Source of the DNA: Candidatus Pacearchaeota archaeon
Lineage (GTDB): Archaea > Nanoarchaeota > Nanoarchaeia > Pacearchaeales > GW2011-AR1
Direction: 5' to 3'
DNA length: 7,695 nt
NCBI GenBank assembly: GCA_002686195.1
Contig: NZAS01000216.1
Coordinates: forward strand, 1 to 7,695
The position numbers were made by a program, and so were the translations under genes. Positions within the stretch are counted from its first letter, which is position 1. Each line of letters begins with the position of its first letter. Positions 4,967 through 7,695 of this stretch are shown piece by piece. The notes beneath the pieces were generated by a model. That model was not told the DNA's origin. It did no database searches and worked only from the letters and a program-made list of their open reading frames with translations.

Positions 4967-6803
4967 ACCTGCTCAGGTATGCCGCTCAAATAAAGAACTA
5001 AGCGAAATCGAAGGTTTTTTAGAAGAGAGGGAAGCAAAGCTTGCGCTTTACGAGTTCTTAAGGAATAATATAACTTTCACGGCAGAGCTTATGATGGGGA
5101 TTAAGCTTTTTCCTTTCCAGCATATGGCGGTAAAGAGTATGTTTGAAACAGATTATTTTCTAGGAGTATGGTCTCGAGGAATGTCCAAATCTTTTACAAC
5201 AGGTATTTTTGCTGCCTTAGATGCTATCTTAAACCAAGGAGTGGAAATTGGTATACTCTCGAAGTCTTTCAGGCAAGCGAAAATGATCTTTAAGAAGATC
5301 GAAGATATTTCGATGCATCCAGACGCGGGGTTATTTCAGCAATGCATCACCAAAGTTTCTAAGAGTAACGATGAATGGCTTATGGAAATTGGCACAAGCC
5401 GTATTCGCGCACTGCCGTTGGGAGACGGAGAGAAGTTGCGTGGTTTTAGGTTTCATCGCATTATTATTGATGAGTTTTTATTAATGCCAGAAAGAATTTA
5501 TAACGAAGTTATTGTTCCTTTTTTGTCGGTTGTTACAAATCCTACACAGCGAGATGATCTATATAAGCTAGAGACGCAGTTGATCGAAGAGGGGCAGATG
5601 GAGGAAGAAGAGAGGCATGTTTGGCCCAACAATAAGCTCATAGCCCTTTCCTCAGCCTCTTACAAATTTGAATATCTTTACAAACTGTACCAACAGTTTG
5701 AACTTAGCATCACACGAGAAGAGCAAAGGGATAAGGCTTCTAGGTGCATTATGCACTTTTCTTATGATTGTGCCCCCGAGCAGCTTTATGATCAAAATCT
5801 TATCAATCAAGCAAAAAGTACCATGAGTACTTCTCAATTTGAGCGAGAATTTGGGGCGGTTTTTACAGACGATAGTGCGGGGTATTTCAAAACAAGCAAA
5901 ATGGCTTTGTGTACGGTTCCGGATGGTGAGTCTCCGCATGTTGAAATTCAAGGTGATGCAGACGCAGATTATATTTTGGCTTTTGATCCATCGTGGTCTC
6001 AGACGGAGAGCTCTGATGATTTTGCCATTCAAATTTTAAAGTTAAATGAAGAACAGCAGAAAGCGACACTGGTGCACAGTTACGCTTTGGCGGGCACCTC
6101 TTTAAAGCATCATATTCGATACTTTCTTTATTGTTTGGAAAATTTTAATATAGTTGCTGTATGTGGAGACTATAACGGAGGGGTGCAATTTTTGCAAGCA
6201 TGCAATGAAAGCGAAATGTTTAAGCAGAAAAAAATAAAATTAAAACAAATCGAAGCACCCTTCGATAAGCCAGAGGAATACCAAGTTAACTTGCGTTATT
6301 TTAAAAACGAATACAACAAGGGCGACTACAAGCATGTAATATTGCGGAAACCTACTAGCAGTTGGATACGTCAGGCCAACGAGTTGCTTCAAGCTAATTT
6401 TGACCATCGTCGTATTATGTTTGCTAGTCAGGCTATCGACGATCAGTACGTGGCCCAGAAAAACAAAAGCATCCCCATTGAAGAAATTATGTTTTTACGT
6501 ACGAAAGAAGTGGAAAGGCAAAGCGCGGGAGCGAAGCAAATTGATTTTATTGAACATCAAGCGGATATGATGGGCTTAACGAAAAACGAATGTGCTTTAA
6601 TACAAATCACTACGACAGCCCAAGGCACTCAGACTTTTGACCTGCCTTCTAATCTTCGACGACAGACTGGGCCGGATAAAGCAAGAAAAGATTCTTATTC
6701 GGCTTTAGTGCTTGCCAACTGGATGACAAAAATCTATTTTGACTCGAAAAAACAGCCTAAATCCAATATAATAGAAACGTTCGAACCAATGTTCGTAAAC
6801 TAA
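4938..6803 (+). CDS. terL: Terminase large subunit (TerL), packaging ATPase-nuclease
   Basis: A 621-residue large terminase, the motor that translocates phage DNA into the prohead and cuts it. The ATPase half carries an adenine-side FPFQHMAVKSMF segment (58-69), a Walker A-like loop SRGMSKSF (79-86), Walker B IIIDEF (175-180) with catalytic Glu179, and the SSA coupling motif (238-240). An acidic Glu-rich stretch (about 207-227) interrupts the ATPase half. The RNase H-like nuclease half shows acidic residues at Asp350 (ILAFDPSW), Asp411 (VCGDYNGG) and Asp585 (RKDSYSALVLANW). The length matches T4 gp17-type enzymes. ATG 4938 is the first in-frame start (TAG at 4932-4934) and overlaps the nuclease gene by 29 nt, with no Shine-Dalgarno; the next Met is residue 52, just inside the conserved region. 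The first 33 or so residues are not obviously conserved, so the start is less certain than the gene. Confidence 0.96.
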   Translation: MSWIEGTQNRPAQVCRSNKELSEIEGFLEEREAKLALYEFLRNNITFTAELMMGIKLFPFQHMAVKSMFETDYFLGVWSRGMSKSFTTGIFAALDAILNQGVEIGILSKSFRQAKMIFKKIEDISMHPDAGLFQQCITKVSKSNDEWLMEIGTSRIRALPLGDGEKLRGFRFHRIIIDEFLLMPERIYNEVIVPFLSVVTNPTQRDDLYKLETQLIEEGQMEEEERHVWPNNKLIALSSASYKFEYLYKLYQQFELSITREEQRDKASRCIMHFSYDCAPEQLYDQNLINQAKSTMSTSQFEREFGAVFTDDSAGYFKTSKMALCTVPDGESPHVEIQGDADADYILAFDPSWSQTESSDDFAIQILKLNEEQQKATLVHSYALAGTSLKHHIRYFLYCLENFNIVAVCGDYNGGVQFLQACNESEMFKQKKIKLKQIEAPFDKPEEYQVNLRYFKNEYNKGDYKHVILRKPTSSWIRQANELLQANFDHRRIMFASQAIDDQYVAQKNKSIPIEEIMFLRTKEVERQSAGAKQIDFIEHQADMMGLTKNECALIQITTTAQGTQTFDLPSNLRRQTGPDKARKDSYSALVLANWMTKIYFDSKKQPKSNIIETFEPMFVN

Positions 6804-6808
6804 CTTTA

Positions 6809-6829
6809 TGACTTTTCAAAGTCACTTTT
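6809..6829 (+). terminator. Weak hairpin after terL
   Basis: TGACTT (6809-6814) and AAGTCA (6819-6824) can pair as a 6-bp stem with a TTCA loop, followed by CTTTT. The stem is short and AT-rich and the T run is only four, so it would be a weak terminator at best; attenuation, RNA processing or chance are alternatives. Confidence 0.25.
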
Positions 6830-6838
6830 AATTTAATC

Positions 6839-6848
6839 AGTGTAAAAT
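6839..6848 (+). promoter_or_regulatory. Possible -10-like or initiation motif before the portal gene
   Basis: AGTGTAAAAT lies just upstream of ATG 6854 and contains TAAAAT (6843-6848, 5 of 6 matches to a -10 box), with no convincing -35. No Shine-Dalgarno precedes the ATG. The 7-mer AGTGTAA also occurs upstream of phoH at 1121-1127. It could be a promoter element for a phage-specific sigma factor, or an AT-rich translation signal. Confidence 0.25.
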
Positions 6849-6853
6849 TTAAC

Positions 6854-7695
6854 ATGGCAAGAAGAAAATATACAAAGCGTTCCGACTATTGGAAAAAATT
6901 TGAGAAGAATTTCCAGTATCCTAACAATCCTTATGAAAGCTTGGCGGGGCAATCAGACAATTTTGAACCCAAGCTTGTTGGGGATTCGTTTTATGATTAT
7001 ACTGCCGAAGCTTATAGTAGAGGAGGGGGAACCGGAGGAACGACGGACAATAGGCGCAACAGCATCGCTATTCAGCCAAAACTTTATGGGTATAACAATA
7101 TACGAGGGGGACTACTACCTTTTCAGTATGCGTTAGACGGGGTTAATGTTCGCGAAGCCATAGAACTGTGTCAAAAAGCTTATTGCAACGTGGCCATTTT
7201 TCGAAACTCTATTGATATGATGGCTGATTTTGCCAATTCTGCTCTTTATCTAGAAGGAGGTACAGAGAAGTCGAGGCGCTTTATTAACTCATGGTTTAAG
7301 AGAATTGGGATTTGGGGCCTTAAGGATCAATTTTTTAGAGAATATTATCGTAGTGGAAATATTTTTCTTTTTACTGTGGATGGGAAATTTAAGGCAGATG
7401 AGTTTGCGAAGATTAGAAATTTGGGCCTTGTAGCCCAAACAAATAAAATTCCTATTAAATATATTTTGCTTAATCCTTTTGATGTTGTGGCTCAGCGTAC
7501 CACCGCGTTTCAAGTTAGATTTTTTTCCAAGCTTTTGAGTGAGTATGAAATCGAAAGGCTAAAAGACCCTAAAAACGAAGAGGACAAGGAATTATTTGAT
7601 GCTTTGCCGCCTAAAGTCAAGAAGCGCATCCGTGAAAACTCATGGACGCCAAGCGGAGTAACGGTTCCTTTGGATCCAGCAAAACTAAGATATGC
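6854..7695 (+). CDS. Portal-like protein (3' end outside window)
   Basis: An open frame of 280 codons from ATG 6854 to the window end, too little of which is listed by simple start-to-stop searching because no stop is reached. The portal is the dodecameric ring at the prohead vertex through which TerL pumps DNA and to which the tail attaches. The N-terminus is basic (MARRKYTKRSDYWKKFEKNF), then a Tyr- and Gly-rich linker (RGGGTGG, 56-62). Residues 97-171 are the recognisable part: REAIELCQKAY, FRNSIDMMADFANSALYLEGG, and FFREYYRSGNIFLF, a pattern typical of portal clip/stem-adjacent regions in marine tailed phages. YILLNPFDVVAQ (203-214) follows. The position right after terL agrees. The stem and wing domains and the crown would lie beyond the window. 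No Shine-Dalgarno is visible. The portal call rests on pattern and synteny and is fairly sure. Confidence 0.8.
   Translation, partial: MARRKYTKRSDYWKKFEKNFQYPNNPYESLAGQSDNFEPKLVGDSFYDYTAEAYSRGGGTGGTTDNRRNSIAIQPKLYGYNNIRGGLLPFQYALDGVNVREAIELCQKAYCNVAIFRNSIDMMADFANSALYLEGGTEKSRRFINSWFKRIGIWGLKDQFFREYYRSGNIFLFTVDGKFKADEFAKIRNLGLVAQTNKIPIKYILLNPFDVVAQRTTAFQVRFFSKLLSEYEIERLKDPKNEEDKELFDALPPKVKKRIRENSWTPSGVTVPLDPAKLRY

Noticed and set aside
5652..6032. Minus-strand 126-codon frame inside terL
   Set aside because: Basic, low-complexity translation opposite strongly conserved TerL sequence; no start signal.
5839..6069. Overlapping frames on both strands within terL (5839-6039 plus, 5887-6069 minus)
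   Set aside because: Shadow frames of the TerL nuclease domain with no recognisable product.
6900..7136. Plus-strand 78-codon frame
   Set aside because: Out-of-frame shadow of the portal-like gene, whose reading frame stays open from 6854 to the window end.
7289..7513. Minus-strand 74-codon frame
   Set aside because: Antisense shadow of the portal-like gene; Lys/Ile/Asn-rich translation with no domain.
1..7695. CRISPR arrays, tRNA genes, IS elements, long repeats or diversity-generating elements
   Set aside because: I saw no regularly spaced repeats, cloverleaf-like sequence, transposase, reverse transcriptase or terminal inverted repeats while reading both strands by eye.

Overview
The window reads as part of the genome of a tailed double-stranded DNA bacteriophage (Caudoviricetes). 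The large terminase subunit is followed directly by a portal-like gene, which is a phage head and DNA-packaging module. Upstream is a PhoH ATPase gene, common in marine and other aquatic phages. The DNA is AT-rich (about 40% GC by eye), genes are tightly packed, and there are no tRNA or rRNA genes, insertion sequences or CRISPR arrays. An aquatic phage is therefore a reasonable inference. The host cannot be named; several starts lack a Shine-Dalgarno sequence and two have a good one, which does not settle it.

Layout. Positions 1-1085, minus strand: a GT-B fold (GT4-like) glycosyltransferase whose 3' end lies outside the window. Positions 1086-1141: a 56-bp divergent intergenic region with candidate promoters in both directions whose -10 elements overlap. 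From 1142 onward everything is on the plus strand: PhoH-like ATPase (1142-1876), small zinc-ribbon protein (1879-2247), sigma-70-like factor with a cysteine-rich insert (2231-2944), an unrecognised helical protein with HTH-like segments and a coiled coil (2937-4007), a mosaic C2H2 zinc-finger/ERCC4 nuclease (4007-4966), TerL (4938-6803), a 50-bp gap with a weak hairpin, and a portal-like protein cut by the window end (6854-7695).

How the genes may work together. The five genes after phoH are joined by a 2-nt gap or by overlaps of 1 to 29 nt, so they look like one translationally coupled transcript. The zinc-ribbon and sigma-like proteins probably act in phage transcription, perhaps of late genes. 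TerL pumps DNA into the prohead through the portal. The 356-residue protein is in a position where a small terminase subunit or other packaging partner might sit, but its sequence does not prove this.

The most interesting gene is the nuclease next to terL. It joins a textbook TFIIIA-type zinc finger, a segment like the homing-endonuclease-associated repeat, and an XPF/ERCC4-type catalytic domain in which the usual ERK is DRK. It could be a homing-type selfish nuclease with an unusual catalytic core or a packaging or recombination nuclease.
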